A DNA stretch of 64,000 nucleotides from Clytia hemisphaerica. Lineage: Eukaryota; Cnidaria; Hydrozoa; Leptothecata; Clytiidae. Location of the stretch: contig CACVBU010000505.1 in assembly GCA_902728285.1 (NCBI GenBank), positions 62,001 through 126,000 of the forward strand. The letters are read 5' to 3'. The notes beneath the pieces are model-generated. The model was given only the letters and a program-made list of their open reading frames with translations, was not told the origin of the DNA and did not search any database. The translations under genes were made by a program, and so were the position numbers. Below, one piece after another: positions 11,096 to 22,910 of the stretch (its first letter is position 1; the number at the start of each line of letters is the position of its first letter).

Positions 11096-12465
11096 TATAC
11101 ATCCGTAGATCAAACGTCCTCAGTGTCATCATTTAAATTACTACATTGTTTTCTTTAACACGAATTCGTATATAATGAAATAAATATTTCATCCTAAAAT
11201 TACTGCCCACATAACACAAAGCCATCCGTAGATCAAACGTCTTCAGTGTCATCATTTAAATTACTACATTGTTTTCTTTTCTTTAACACGAATTTGTATA
11301 TCATAAAATAAATATTTCATCCTAAAATTACTGCCCACATAACGCAAAGCCATCCGTAGATCAAACGTCCTCAGTGTCATCATTTAAATTACTACATTGT
11401 TTTCTTTAACACGAATTCGTATATCATAAAATAAATATTTCATCCTAAAATTACTGCCCACATAGCGCAAAACCATCCGTAGATCAAACGTCCTCAGTGT
11501 CATCATTTAAATTACTACATTGTTTTCTTTAACACGAATTTGTATATCATAAATAAATATTTCATTTCATCTTAAAATTACTGCCCACATAACACAAAGC
11601 CATCCGTAGATCAAACGTCTTCAGTGTCATCATTTAAATTACTACATTGTTTTCTTTAACACGAATTTGTATATCATAAAATAAATATTTCATCCTAAAA
11701 TTACTGCCCACATAACGCAAAGCCATCCGTAGATCAAACGTCCTCAGTGTCATCATTTAAATTACTACATTGTTTTCTTTAACACGAATTCGTATATCAT
11801 AAAATAAATATTTCATCCTAAAATTACTGCCCACATAGCGCAAAACCATCCGTAGATCAAACGTCCTCAGTGTCATCATTTAAATTACTACATTGTTTTC
11901 TTTAACACGAATTTGTATATCATAAATAAATATTTCATCTTAAAATTACTGCCCACATAACACAAAGCCATCCGTAGATCAAACGTCTTCAGTGTCATCA
12001 TTTAAATTACTACATTGTTTTCTTTAACACGAATTCGTATATAATGAAATAAATATTTCATCCTAAAATTACTGCCCACATAGCGCAAAACCATCCGTAG
12101 ATCAAACGTCCTCAGTGTCATCATTTAAATTACTACATTGTTTTCTTTAACACGAATTCGTATATCATAAAATAAATATTTCATCCTAAAATTACTGCCC
12201 ACATAGCGCAAAACCATCCGTAGATCAAACGTCCTCAGTGTCATCATTTAAATTACTACATTGTTTTCTTTAACACGAATTTGTATATCATAAAATAAAT
12301 ATTTCATCTTAAAATTACTGCCCACATAACACAAAGCCATCCGTAGATCAAACGTCCTCAGTGTCATCATTTAAATTACTACATTGTTTTCTTTAACACG
12401 AATTTGTATATCATAAAATAAATATTTCATCCTAAAATTACTGCCCACATAACGCAAAACCATCC
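11096..12465. repeat. 123-bp satellite, about 12 units
   Basis: The phrase atccgtagatcaaacgtc begins at 11101, 11224, 11352, 11475, 11602, 11725, 11848, 11970, 12093, 12216, 12339 and 12462, a 122-128 bp period. Read on the minus strand, each unit contains NDDTEDV and a stop followed by about 100 bp, matching the last codons and 3' UTR of the transmembrane gene next door. The locus at 31150-31310 has two units and the one at 19700-19800 one degenerate unit. Confidence 0.95.
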
Positions 12466-12470
12466 GTAGA

Positions 12471-12507
12471 TCAAACGTCCTCAATGTCATCATTTAGATT
12501 TCTTCGC
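12471..12507 (-). CDS. Terminal exon of transmembrane gene (tail IEDV)
   Basis: After the acceptor ctatttgttcag, codons read (R)RRNLNDDIEDV and TGA. It joins in frame to the exon at 12593-12705 across an 85-bp intron. The identical arrangement is at 31311-31347. The ending IEDV has an acidic residue at position -2, as in some PDZ ligands (inference). Confidence 0.7.
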
Positions 12508-12592
12508 CTGAACAAATAGTACCAAAAGGATTTACAAAATTGAAACATCTAATTATAAAAAAGGCAAAAGAAGAAGAAATTTTGAGATGTAC

Positions 12593-12705
12593 CTTGCTCT
12601 ATACTTCAAAATATCACGAATTAACAGACCCAATATCAATAGCACAGTGCACGCCACATGAAGATACAATATCAATTTCCAACAAATATGCATTATTTTC
12701 TTTCT
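12593..12705 (-). CDS. Transmembrane exon of the minus-strand gene family
   Basis: The acceptor taactcttttcag and donor CAAG|gtacat bound 37 codons plus two bases: RKKIMHICWKLILYLHVACT then VLLILGLLIRDILKYRA. A hydrophobic span of about 20 residues is flanked by basic residues, followed by the short tail in the terminal exon. Related copies are at 19786-19944 (fused with the terminal exon) and 31436-31914 (interrupted). I do not recognise the protein; it looks single-pass with a short, probably cytoplasmic, C-terminus. Confidence 0.7.
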
Positions 12706-12793
12706 CTGAAAAGAGTTAAGCTTTAGATATGTTGAACAGAGTCAGAAAATTGCTAAATTCAAACACAAAAGGTTAAATATACACATTTTTCCA

Positions 12794-12895
12794 TTCATAA
12801 CAACACGTCTTCCTAGAAATTTCCAATGCTTTCTTAAAAGATTTCTTGTCACTGTCCTTTTTTAATTTACGTTTCATGGACTTAAGCGATTCGTA
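12794..12895 (-). CDS. Basic exon upstream of the transmembrane exon
   Basis: The minus strand reads RVYESLKSMKRKLKKDSDKK then SFKKALEISRKTCCYEWK. The homologous stretch at 31985-32100 reads SLKSMNCKLKKDSDKKSFKK, with a 2-bp deletion upstream. It may be the preceding exon of the same gene; the donor is not clear. Confidence 0.45.
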
Positions 12896-13504
12896 AACGC
12901 GAATTTTATTTGTCAGTAAAAATTACACTACTGTCAGTTTCACGCTGAATGATTGTCAAGTGTTATGATATTGATACAGCTCTTCGACTTTTTGTTGGCA
13001 TCGAGCACTCTTTACAACCGAAATAACTTGCTTTGTTTCTACCTTTCGAATCAGGATGAGTCTCACTCTGAAAACCATCTTTTGTTGTCCTACTCTCTTC
13101 CTGAATATGACGTTCATAAAGATGGTATTAATGTCTTCGAATGGAATTGGCTGACATATTAAAAGAAGAGATGTTAATTTTGAAACTGAATGTCATTCAA
13201 TATTGAGACTCTATTTCCCCTCTTTTTGAGGTAATTTGAAAATGGTTAAACGGTTTATAGTTTTAAAGAGTGCTCAAAATTTCTTTACATATGGCTTATA
13301 AATGTTAACATTTATAGTAAATTGTCAATTAGGTACCTGGCCAGGCCCCAATCTTGGCCATTTTGCTGCCCTAATGGCACTCTTTGTTGCATCCTAATCG
13401 AAAAATTTTGCATCTTTTAAATTTGGCTTATTTTAGTAAAAAGTAGAAACTGAAAAAACTCTAGGGAATAAAGACTGACTGACGTATAAACATTGTGCTG
13501 TTGA

Positions 13505-13638
13505 TTACTCTTATGTGCCAAATAAACGCCCCCCCCCCGCTTGTTAATTTGTCGAAAATTTTCCAACCCCCCCCCGTCTATAATTTTTAATTTTTTTCGT
13601 TTCGAACCCCCCCCCCCGTTTATTTGGCACCTAAGAGT
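13505..13638. mobile_element. Inverted-repeat element with poly-C runs
   Basis: Ends tactcttatgtgccaaataaacg and its inverse (cgtttatttggcacctaagagta) enclose three runs of 9-12 C. A truncated copy is at 24448-24590 and a left end only at 6096-6110. The paralogous sequence near 18069 (gttgatcaccagtac) lacks it. Confidence 0.75.
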
Positions 13639-13781
13639 ACCAGTGCAGTAGTAAAAAATAGGTGTTTCTGGTGGTGCTGATGTTGTTGATCAGCAGTACA
13701 GTAGTATAAAACAGGTGGCTGTTGGATTTCAGGAGCAGCAGGAGGAGTGTTTTGTTTGTTTGCTAGGTGATTTGTACATTT

Positions 13782-14213
13782 TTAAGCCCCATAAACCCTT
13801 TTTCTAAGTTTGGCTATTATAATGAAATTGTAAAAACAGAAAAAAGTAACTAAGAGAATAAAGATGAATGAATTAAAAAATTTCCCATTCTGACCAATTT
13901 GCACGAGGGCCATATAGGCAGCAGGTGGACGAGGCTGCTGATGATTGGGTTGTGCGAAGGGGATCACTACTGCCACCAAACGGAATAGTTTGTTAGTTCG
14001 TTGCCACCTTTCCGTTATGTATGTACCCGGATGACTCTTTTTCAGATGTGCCTTTAGCTTGTTTTTAAAAGCATTCCGAATCGGGCAATGTTTGCAACGC
14101 CATGGTTGTTTTGGTGGCGTTTTGTGGACGAATTTTTTTTGACATGTTCCTTTAGCTTGTTTTTGAAAGCGTATTGGACTGTAAGGTATTACTACCGCCA
14201 CCAAACGGAACAT
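13782..14213 (-). CDS. C2H2-like zinc-finger exon with proline motif, open copy
   Basis: A 143-codon open frame. It has a partial finger remnant (SPIRFQKQAKGTCQKKF), then KQPWRCKHCPIRNAFKNKLK, AHLKKSHPGT with C-x2-C-x12-H-x4-H ligands, then ITERWQRTNKLFRLVAVVIP, PRPPAAYMALVQIGQNGKFF and a hydrophobic end. The internal part is conserved in segments A and C, so it is probably an exon, but the 3' hydrophobic part may be intron. Single fingers alone do not establish DNA binding. Confidence 0.5.
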   Translation of the reverse strand: MFRLVAVVIPYSPIRFQKQAKGTCQKKFVHKTPPKQPWRCKHCPIRNAFKNKLKAHLKKSHPGTYITERWQRTNKLFRLVAVVIPFAQPNHQQPRPPAAYMALVQIGQNGKFFNSFIFILLVTFFCFYNFIIIAKLRKRVYGA

Positions 14214-14706
14214 TTGTCAATCTAGAATTTAATAAAAATCATGTATACCGTATTTTAAAACAAGTTCAAAATTTATTCACTTCCAATAACTAACAAACTG
14301 ATAATTGATCAGGTTGGATCAGGATAATTTTTATGTGAAAAAACTTCAAATCTCAAATTATCGTGACTTCCTATTATTCGAACTCTCTGTAATTCGAACA
14401 AAATTTTCCCCTTGAGGATTCCAAATAGCGAGTGTCTACTGTATAAAATATTTTCCATCAAAATATCGTTCTTAAAATTAAAGTTCCGTGAAATTGCCAC
14501 TCTTCTAAGAAAATATGTACCTTCAAATTTATCCTTCTCAAAATCAATATTCGGTAAAATTGCCAATTTTTAAACAAAACATTTTCAATCAAAATATATC
14601 ATTCTTATAGATAATAATAAGTCGAAGAACACAAGAGTTGCTAAAAGTCTTTAAAATCGTCGAAAACTTCGATCTTGAGCTTAGGTCTGTTGATGAGCTG
14701 CTTCAC

Positions 14707-15274
14707 CAACACATCATCACACCCGGTTCTACAATATATGTAGTTCTGTCAATTGGTTGAAATCTACAATATATGTAGTTTCTGATAGCACAGAATCTAC
14801 ATATTCTGTAGTTTCTAGAATTTCTACGTATTTTGTAGAACCGGAAAAGATGGAGTATTGCTCCACATATAGGTCTATATTGTATAAACCACAATGAGTT
14901 ATTTAGCGTTCTTAGAATATAAAGGATGAATCGCTAAGGGTGGTTCAGTCACTTTTTGGTTGGGGTTGTGGATGGCGTAATCCCGGGAAAATGACTATCT
15001 AGACAGTTAGGGTTAGGGTTGGAGCTTGAATTTAATTTGAGCACGCACATAATTAGCATCTTTGACACTTCTACTTATTTGGTTGATTCTGGAGTGATTT
15101 TGGCTTGTTTTAAAACATTACGTCACTATTAGAATCTTCTAGGATATACATATTATGTAGATTTTGAAATCTACATATTATGTAGTTTCTGATAATACAG
15201 AATCTACACATTTTGTAGATTCTAGAATTTACAGAACTACGTATTTTGTAGAATCGGGTTGTGATACTGGCCTG
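14707..15274. mobile_element. hAT-like non-autonomous element with GCTTCAC duplication
   Basis: Imperfect inverted ends of about 37 bp (acccggttctacaat on the left, gtagaatcgggttgtg on the right) lie between GCTTCAC at 14700-14706 and 15275-15281. Segments A (about 3658) and C (about 22217) show the uninterrupted site gagctgcttcac. The inside repeats a tctacatatt..tgtag motif. Confidence 0.8.
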
Positions 15275-15467
15275 GCTTCACTGGGGTTCAATCGGTTCGG
15301 ATGCCTTTCATAATCTGTTTTAAGAAAATATTTACAATCAAACATGAAAATCGTTGAAAACTCAAGATGTCTGCTGATGAGCTGCTGTTCGATGTTGTGA
15401 ACTATAATAAAGTATCAAGAGAGACATTATATCATTTGTAAATCTGCTCTATAATACCTTAAGGGAA

Positions 15468-15960
15468 GCGTGCGTTGTGGGTAATAGAGTTTGACTTAGG
15501 CCAAGCTCTCTCCCAATCCTGTGGAGGGGCTCACTTTTCCTCACAAAAATCCGCCGCTGAGACGGTCTGTTAAAATAGTAAACTTCAGCTTCCTTTAGTC
15601 GAAATGAGGTGTGATCCGGTGACACAGAGCTCCGAACCAACCAGACCGTGCTTATAATGCTTAGATAAGAAATTCTATTTCAGGAACAAAAATAAAAATA
15701 GTTAAAATCCTATCCGGCTGGTCAGTTTTGGAGTTGTGAAAAAGTAGAATAGATCGGCACATGCCCGACGACTCTGGCTCTCTGGCCACTTTTTCCGCTT
15801 GTTCGTTTTTCCGCTAGTTCGTTTTTCCGCATGTCCGTTTAATCCGTTTCGGAAGGTTCTTTGTCTATGCTGAGGAGCGCACAGGTGTTTTTGATGACGT
15901 AGTCATAGATTTTTGCCCGTCTTAACGCCCCACCAACTCGAAGAACCCATGATATGTTTT
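15468..15960. mobile_element. Copy-B-specific insertion of about 490 bp
   Basis: Segments A and C read straight through ttaagggaagtaatttttggg, while segment B holds about 490 extra bases ending in a T-run. Base composition is richer in GC than its surroundings. No inverted ends or clear duplication, so class unknown. Confidence 0.6.
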
Positions 15961-18359
15961 TTTAATTTTTGGGGGAACTCCATTTTGCGGTTTTTGCGAG
16001 AAATTGCCAAAAATGAGGTTGAATATTCTTAATTATTTCAGAGAAAAATTTCTCAAAATTTATTTTCCTTAAAAAAAAATCAAAACATTACAGACTGTTT
16101 CTCGCCAGAGACGATCATCAGATGTGTGAATAAAAAATTTGAACAAATTCTATGTAAAACATATAAAAAAGTAATTAACACTGATTAACAGGCTATGATT
16201 AAAAGTGATTGAAAGTGCTAAAAGTTCAGTTAATTGGCTAAGAAAATATATATGCTATATGAATGGTAAAAGAATGGTAAAAGAGAAAAATATCTAATAC
16301 ATACACAAAAGAAAGTACACTCTTTTGGTAATTAATTTGTGTCACTTTTGTTTTCCCTTTTCTCAAAATTGATAGTTTTATTTTTATTGACTGATTAAAA
16401 CAAACCCTGGAGGGTATTCTTATGGTATTTTTACGGTTTGACCAATTTTCACCCTGATATTTTTATGGAAGACATACTTATAAAAAAGCGTATATTATAC
16501 TAAGACAAAGCACTGTGAGTTGAGCTGATTTGTTGCTAAATTCAAGACAATTTTACCTTACATCCTATCCTGGCAGTTTTGCTGCCCTAATGGCACGGGG
16601 GCCATATAGGGAGCAGTTTGAGGAGTCTGCACAAAGTGCGGAGGGTGAACGGGACAACAACTGCGACCAATAGGAACATTTGTCCATCTGGAATGAAGAT
16701 ATTTGATAAAAGATCATGCATAACATGTCGAGAAAATAAGTTCAGAATTCATTTGCTACCAATAACTGATAATAGGTCAGGCTGGATCAGGATGATTCAA
16801 GTCGTCTAAATAGATTCTAAATCCCCTAAGTTTGATGCAGGAGGATGATATAGGGGGGTCATATAGTACATACACAATGAAGGGGGCAGCGGGGGTTCAG
16901 CTAAAGTGTACGTCTTTCATCAAATGCAGTCATTCCTTTTCCTTTCTCTGCATACAAAGGGATCTTAAATATTTAGAAAACTTTTGCATGCGTTATGTGG
17001 TTTTTCCAAGCACTTGAATGTCCCCGTAAGACAGTGGCATTAAATTCAAAAACTCAATCTGAAGGATAATTTGTGTTTATTGGAGCTAAAGTACATATCA
17101 AAATGATTTGCAGAGGAGACAAAGACGTACGATAAAATCCAGAATATGCGGTTGTGTGGTTGTTGATTGAATTATCCCGTAAGATCGAAATCACTATCAA
17201 ATTTGAATTCTATTAAAAGTTACAGCCTTATTTTCTCTCAGCTGCATATTATACTAAGACAAGTTAAGGCTTCACGAGTTGAGCCGGTTTGTTACTAGAT
17301 TAAAGGCAAGTCACACACGTTTCTGGTGACCTTACCTTTGGGCCCCTGAAAATATCGGCTACTAATGGGGAGTGGAAGCTATTGCAGATACTCCAAGATA
17401 CAAGCATTTCTTTAGACTTTCGAATAAATATCATAACTTTATTTGTCAGTAAAAAATTACACTACTGCCAGTTTCACACTGAACGATTGTCAAGTGTAAA
17501 ACAAATCGAGTGTAAGACAAATAAAATGATGATATCGATACAGCTCTTCGACTTTTTGTTGACATCGAGCACTCTTTATAACCGAAATAACTTGCTTTGT
17601 TTCTACCTTTTGAATTGGGATGAGTCTCCCTCTGAAAACTTGTTCTTGTTGCCCTGATCTTTTCCTAAAGATGACGTTCATAAAAATGGTATTAATGTCT
17701 TCGAATGGGATTGGCTGAAATATTAAAAGAAGAGATGTTGATTTTGAAACTGAATGTCATTCAATAATGAGACTCTTTTACCCCTTTTTTTGAGGTAATT
17801 TGAGAATGGTTAAACGGTTTATAGTTTGAAAGAGTGCTCAATATTTCTTTACATATGACTAATAAATGTTAACATTTATAGTAAACTGTCAATTAGGTAC
17901 CTGGCCAGGCCCCCATCTTGGCCATTTTGCTGCCCTAATGTCCTCTTTGTTGCATCCTAATCGCAAAATTTTGCATTTTTTGAATTTGGCTTATTTTAAT
18001 AAAAGGTAGAAACTGAAAAAATTTAACTCTAAGGAATAAAGACTGACTTATGTATAAACAATGTGCTGTTGATCACCAGTACAGTAGTATAAAACTGGCG
18101 TTCGTTGTGTAGCGATCACTGCAGGCACCCATCTTGGCCATTTTGCTGTCCTAATGGCACCGGGGGCCATATATGCGGCAAGTGGAGGTGATTGGTGCGA
18201 AAGGTAAAACCACTGCCCCTATAATATTCATTTCTTTTTCTTCGCCGTTCATAGCCTCTTTGTTGCATCATCTTTGCCGTCGCTTATGACGCTTATGCTT
18301 TTCGCAAGAGTGAATAACTTTCTTTATTTTTGAAATCGTTGGGAGGGGTAATGGGGTCC

Positions 18360-18690
18360 CATGGGAAAAAAAAGGGTCAATATTTGGGAAAGCTCGTTAA
18401 TTGATGAAAGATATAAATCTCCTGATATGATTCACCAACATAACTAAATGGCAAAATCCTTCTTTGAAAAAAAAACTCAACACACGGCACTATATCCAAT
18501 GACTTACTTTGAATTTGATTTTTAATTTGAATTTGCGATGGTCTTTACATTTTTAAACTTTTAAACTTTTGAACTTTTAAAATCATATAGTAGCTTCCTT
18601 TTTACTCGATTTCCCTTCGCAGAGCCGATAAAGATTTTGCGCTCTTTTCACTGGATATTTCTCAGGTGACTCGACAAATCAATTATCATA
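18360..18690. other. Non-coding spacer
   Basis: AT-rich junction between segment B and the second repeat segment; nothing recognisable in it. Confidence 0.6.
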
Positions 18691-19960
18691 TGTTTTGGAC
18701 TTTGTGAAATATTGGATCATAAATTTTTCCAATATTTTTGCATGAAAGTAGGGTACCATCATAGGTAAAAGATGGCTCAAACAGATTTTTGCAAAAAAGA
18801 TTAGTTGGCTCAAAAAACGCATGGTTATCTATAAGAATCACTATTAATAAGCATACATCAATGTTCTTAGTCAAATTACTAAATTTTTCTCATGAAATAG
18901 ATGTTTTTTTTTGCTCATGAGGGCTTACTTTTAAAGAATATGTGTGTTTAGACATGGAATTTTGGTTGGTTGGCAAGTTTTTATAAAATAACGGGCCAAT
19001 TTCGATATTTTTTTATAAGCATATCAATTACTTAGGTATTAGCTTTTCTCGAGATTGGCTCTTTCATTCTTTATGATTTTTTGCACATAAACCCTCGAAT
19101 GTGACGGAGCTCGATTTTTGGAAACAAATTTTTGGGTAAATTTCAGCTAAAAAACAGCCAAAAAAAAGGTTTTTTATTGGATCATTGTTTTTTTAAAAGA
19201 TGGGTCAAGCAGATTTTTGTTAAAAAAAATTTTTCAGCTCAAAAAACGCATTTTATCTATAAGAATCACTATTGATAAGCATACATCAATGTTCTTATCC
19301 AAATTTTTTGATGAGGTAGATGTTTGTTTTTGATCACGAAGTCTTGAATATGAAAGAATATTTCAAGAGCATGAAATTTTGGTTTCTAAACGTTTTTATA
19401 AGAAACAAACAACTAATTTTAATACATCGTCACTATTTGTGTTCTGAATGATTGTTTAATGGTCGCGTCACGTAGATATCAATTAGTGTTAAATGCATAA
19501 CAAGGTAGGTCCATAAAAGTATCACTTGTTTGACTTTTTTTTGACTTTTTTGTGGTGTACGACAATTTCTCGAGTGATTCTGTTTTAAGTAAACTTTAGA
19601 AACTCGACTAAATTTTTAAATCTCAGGCCTGAGCAATCAAATATTAAATTTTCAAATGCTGTAGCACATTGATGGTTGTCCGAAATAACAAATTGCCACG
19701 AATTTGTATATCATAAAATAATATTTCATCCTAAAATTAGTGCCCACATAACACAAAGCCACCCGTAACTCTACGGATACTTTATTCAAACGTCCTCAAT
19801 GCCATCATTTAGATTTCCGCGCCTGGCTCTATACTTCATGATTAAAATTTCACGAACAAGCAGACCCAATAGCAATAGCACAGTGTACACCACATGAAGA
19901 TACAATATCAATTTCCAACAAATATGCATTATTATTTTCTTTTTCTTAAAAGCTTTAGAT
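18690..19960. repeat. Second repeat segment, copy 2
   Basis: It matches 30090-31520 (phrases such as ggctcaaaaaacgcatg, cgaatgtgacggagct and cactatttgtgttctgaatg) and, at its right end, 10940-12720. It ends in the minus-strand transmembrane exon. Confidence 0.75.
19786..19944 (-). CDS. Transmembrane gene copy with the last intron missing
   Basis: One open run of 52 codons: KKKIIMHICWKLILYLHVVY, TVLLLLGLLVREILIMKYRA then RRGNLNDGIEDV and TGA. The exact 85-bp intron present at 12508-12592 is absent while the upstream acceptor (ttttaag) remains. The polyadenylation-like AATAAA overlaps the stop codon. Confidence 0.65.
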   Translation of the reverse strand, partial: KKKIIMHICWKLILYLHVVYTVLLLLGLLVREILIMKYRARRGNLNDGIEDV

Positions 19961-20402
19961 ATGTTGAACCGAGGGATAAATCACTCGAAAAATTATCGTA
20001 CACCTCTACAAAAAGTAAAAAAAAAGTCAAAAAGTCAAAGAAAAAGTCCTAAAAATGGAAATTCTTGTGAAATCCGAAATTGTAGGTTTTCATCACAATT
20101 GGCTTTGACCCCCTTTCTGAGCAAACGATACTTTTTTTTTTTGAAAAAGAATAATCAAGGGAGTAAAAAATCTAAAAGGTAATAAAGAACACCTTCGACC
20201 CACTTGGTGAGTATTTTCTCATTACCCTTATTTCCGTAATAAGACTTATTGTCATTTTAGCATTATGATGGAAAAATAAATTAACTTGAACCCTGTAATA
20301 TTCATACAAACAAAACTAAAAGTATTAATGGTAAAATTTTCCAGTTATTCAGGATAATTTGAAAGTAATGTTTCAGTAAACTTTCGTTCTGCAGCTGGTT
20401 GA

Positions 20403-20712
20403 TTTGTTGCAATCGGGTGTAAGCGAGTTTATGGATGAACCATTTTCAAATGTTCCTTCAACTTGTTTCTGAAAGCATACCGAATCGGGCAATGTCTGCA
20501 ACGCCATGGTTGTTTTGGTGGTGTTTTTTGGACGATTCTTTTTCAAATGTTCCCTCAACTAGTATTTGAAAGCCTATCGGACCGTGCAGTGTTTACAACG
20601 CCATGACTCTTTTTCAACGGATGATTCTTTTTCAGATGCACCCTTTAACTTGTTCTTGAAGGCATACTTGACTGGGCAATGTTTGCATTGCCATGGCTGC
20701 TTTGGTCGTGTC
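20403..20712 (-). pseudogene. C2H2-like zinc-finger repeats, segment C
   Basis: Three finger motifs on the minus strand; the one at about 20430-20505 reads QPWRCRHCPIRYAFRNKLKE then HLKMVHP, with all ligands. Its frame closes just after at a TAA, and neighbours are shifted, so the array is probably dead. Confidence 0.45.
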
Positions 20713-21485
20713 TTATAGCTTTTAAAACAGAAATTAAAGAAAATGTGTCAAAAAGGTGTGCAGTGTCATAATTTTCGAAGCATTTAATTTTATGATAAAA
20801 AGGTTGGCATCGTTAAAGAAAATAAAGAAGAATGAATTTCTTGTATAATAGTGCTACAATTAAGAAAGTCCTAAAGTATCCAAACCCACCCCTGTTAAAA
20901 CAATGGTCTAACGAGGGAAAGATCGATTACGTTTATAAATTAACTCATAAGTGATTTTGTGTTTTTGTTCCGTTTATGTTCCGAATTTTATATCGACGAA
21001 AGGATTGTTTAGTTAATTCGTGATTCAGGAGGAGGGTGTTGTTTGTTTACTTCGTTAACATATCATGGATAAACCCTTTTCATATTAATTGCATTCCATC
21101 AATTCACATTCGTTAACCCTATGTATCTAGCCTGTGCATTTTTAAAATATGGTTATCTAGGAGGGGGGGGCAAAACATCCCCACAACATGTCATAAAATC
21201 TTGAAAAATGATCTGAAAGTCATGAAACTTGGTAGGATTCCAGACTAGATAGGGTTAAATAATTTCTCTAAGTTTGGCTAATATAATGAAATTGTAAAAA
21301 CAGAAAAAAGTAACTCAGAGAATAAAGATTAATGAATTAAAAAAATTCCCATTCTGATCAATTTGCACCAGGGCCATATAGGCAGCAGGTGGAGGAGGCT
21401 GCTGGTGATTGGGTTGTGCGAAGGGGATCACTACTGCCACCAAACGGAATGGTTTGTTAGTTCGTTGCCACCTTTCCGTTATGTA

Positions 21486-21700
21486 TGTACTCGGATGACT
21501 CTTTTTCAGATGTGCCTTTAGCTTGTTTTTAAAAGCATTCCGAATCGGGCAATGTTTGCAACGCCATGGTTGTTTTGGTGGCGTTTTGTGGACGAATCTT
21601 TTTTGAAATGTTCCTTTAGCTTGTTTTTTAAAGCGTATTGTACTGTATGGTGTTTAAAACGCCATGGTTGTTTTGGTGGTGTTTTGTTGACGACTCAAAA
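21486..21700 (-). pseudogene. C2H2-like zinc-finger exon, segment C
   Basis: It is the segment C counterpart of 2995-3150, with one additional finger (about 21597-21665) that is lost in segments A and B. The longest plus-strand frame here (21552-21809) is its antisense shadow. Confidence 0.45.
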
Positions 21701-21729
21701 GGTATTACTACCGCCACCAAACGGAACAT

Positions 21730-22910
21730 TTGTCAATCTAGAATTTAATAAAGATCATGTATACCGTATTTTAAAACAAGTTCAAAATTTATTTAATTCC
21801 AATAACTAACAAACTGATTATTGATCAAATTGGATCAGGATAATTTTTATGAAAAAAAACTTCAAATCTCAAATTATCGTGACTTCCTATTATTCGAGCT
21901 CTCTGTAATTCGAACAAAATTTTCCCCTTGAGGATTCCAAATAGCGAGTGTCTACTGTATAAAATATTTTCCATCAAAATATATCGTTCTTAAAATTAAA
22001 GTTCCGTGAAATTGCCACTCTTCTAAGAAAATATGTACCTTCAAATTTATCCTTCTCAAAATCAATATTCGGTAAAATTGCCAATTTTTAAACAAAACAT
22101 TTTCAATCAAAATATATCATTCTTATAGGATAATAATAAGTCGAAGAACACAAGAGTTTCTAAAAGTCTTTAAAATCGTCGAAAACTTCGATCTTGAGCT
22201 TAGGTCTGTTGATGAGCTGCTTCACTGGGGTTCAATCAGTTCGGATGCCTTTCATAATCTGTTTTAAGAAAATATTTACAATCAGACATGAAAATCGTCG
22301 AAAACTCAAGATGTCTGCTGATGAGCTGCTGTTCGATGTTGTGAACTATATTAAAGAATCAGGAGAGACATTATATCATTTGTAAATCTGTTCTATAATA
22401 CCTCAAGGGAAGTAATTTTTGGGGGAACTCCATTTTGCGGTTTTTGCGAGAAATTTCTCAAAATTTATTTTTCTTAAAAAAAATCAAACATTACAGACTG
22501 TTTCTCGCCAGAGACGATCATCAGATGTGTGAATAAAAAATTTGAACAAATTCTATGTAAAACATATAAAAAAGTAATTAACACTGATTAACAGGCTATG
22601 ATTAAAAGTGATTAAAAGTGCTAAAAGTTCAGTTAATTGGCTAAAGAAATATATATGCTATATGAATGGTGAAAAATTTCTAATACATACACAAAAGCAA
22701 GTACACACTTTTGTTATTTAATTTGTGTCACTTTTGTTTTCCCACTGTCTCAAAAATGACAGTTTTATTTTTATTGACTGATTGAAACCCTGGAGGGTAT
22801 TCTTATGGTATTTTTACGGTTTGACCAATTTTCACCCAGATATTTTTATGGAAGACATTCTTATAAAATAAGCGTATATTATACTAAGACAAGTTCAAGG
22901 CAATCTTACC
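21730..22910. other. Non-coding segment repeat, copy C
   Basis: AT-rich copy of 3180-4188 and 14215-16545. No supported genes. Confidence 0.65.

Larger units (their letters stand above)
12895..18350. repeat. Segmental repeat copy B
   Basis: This is the second copy of the composite segment. It lacks the left part seen at 1040-2780, and carries private insertions at 13505-13638, 14707-15274 and about 15468-15960. Confidence 0.8.
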
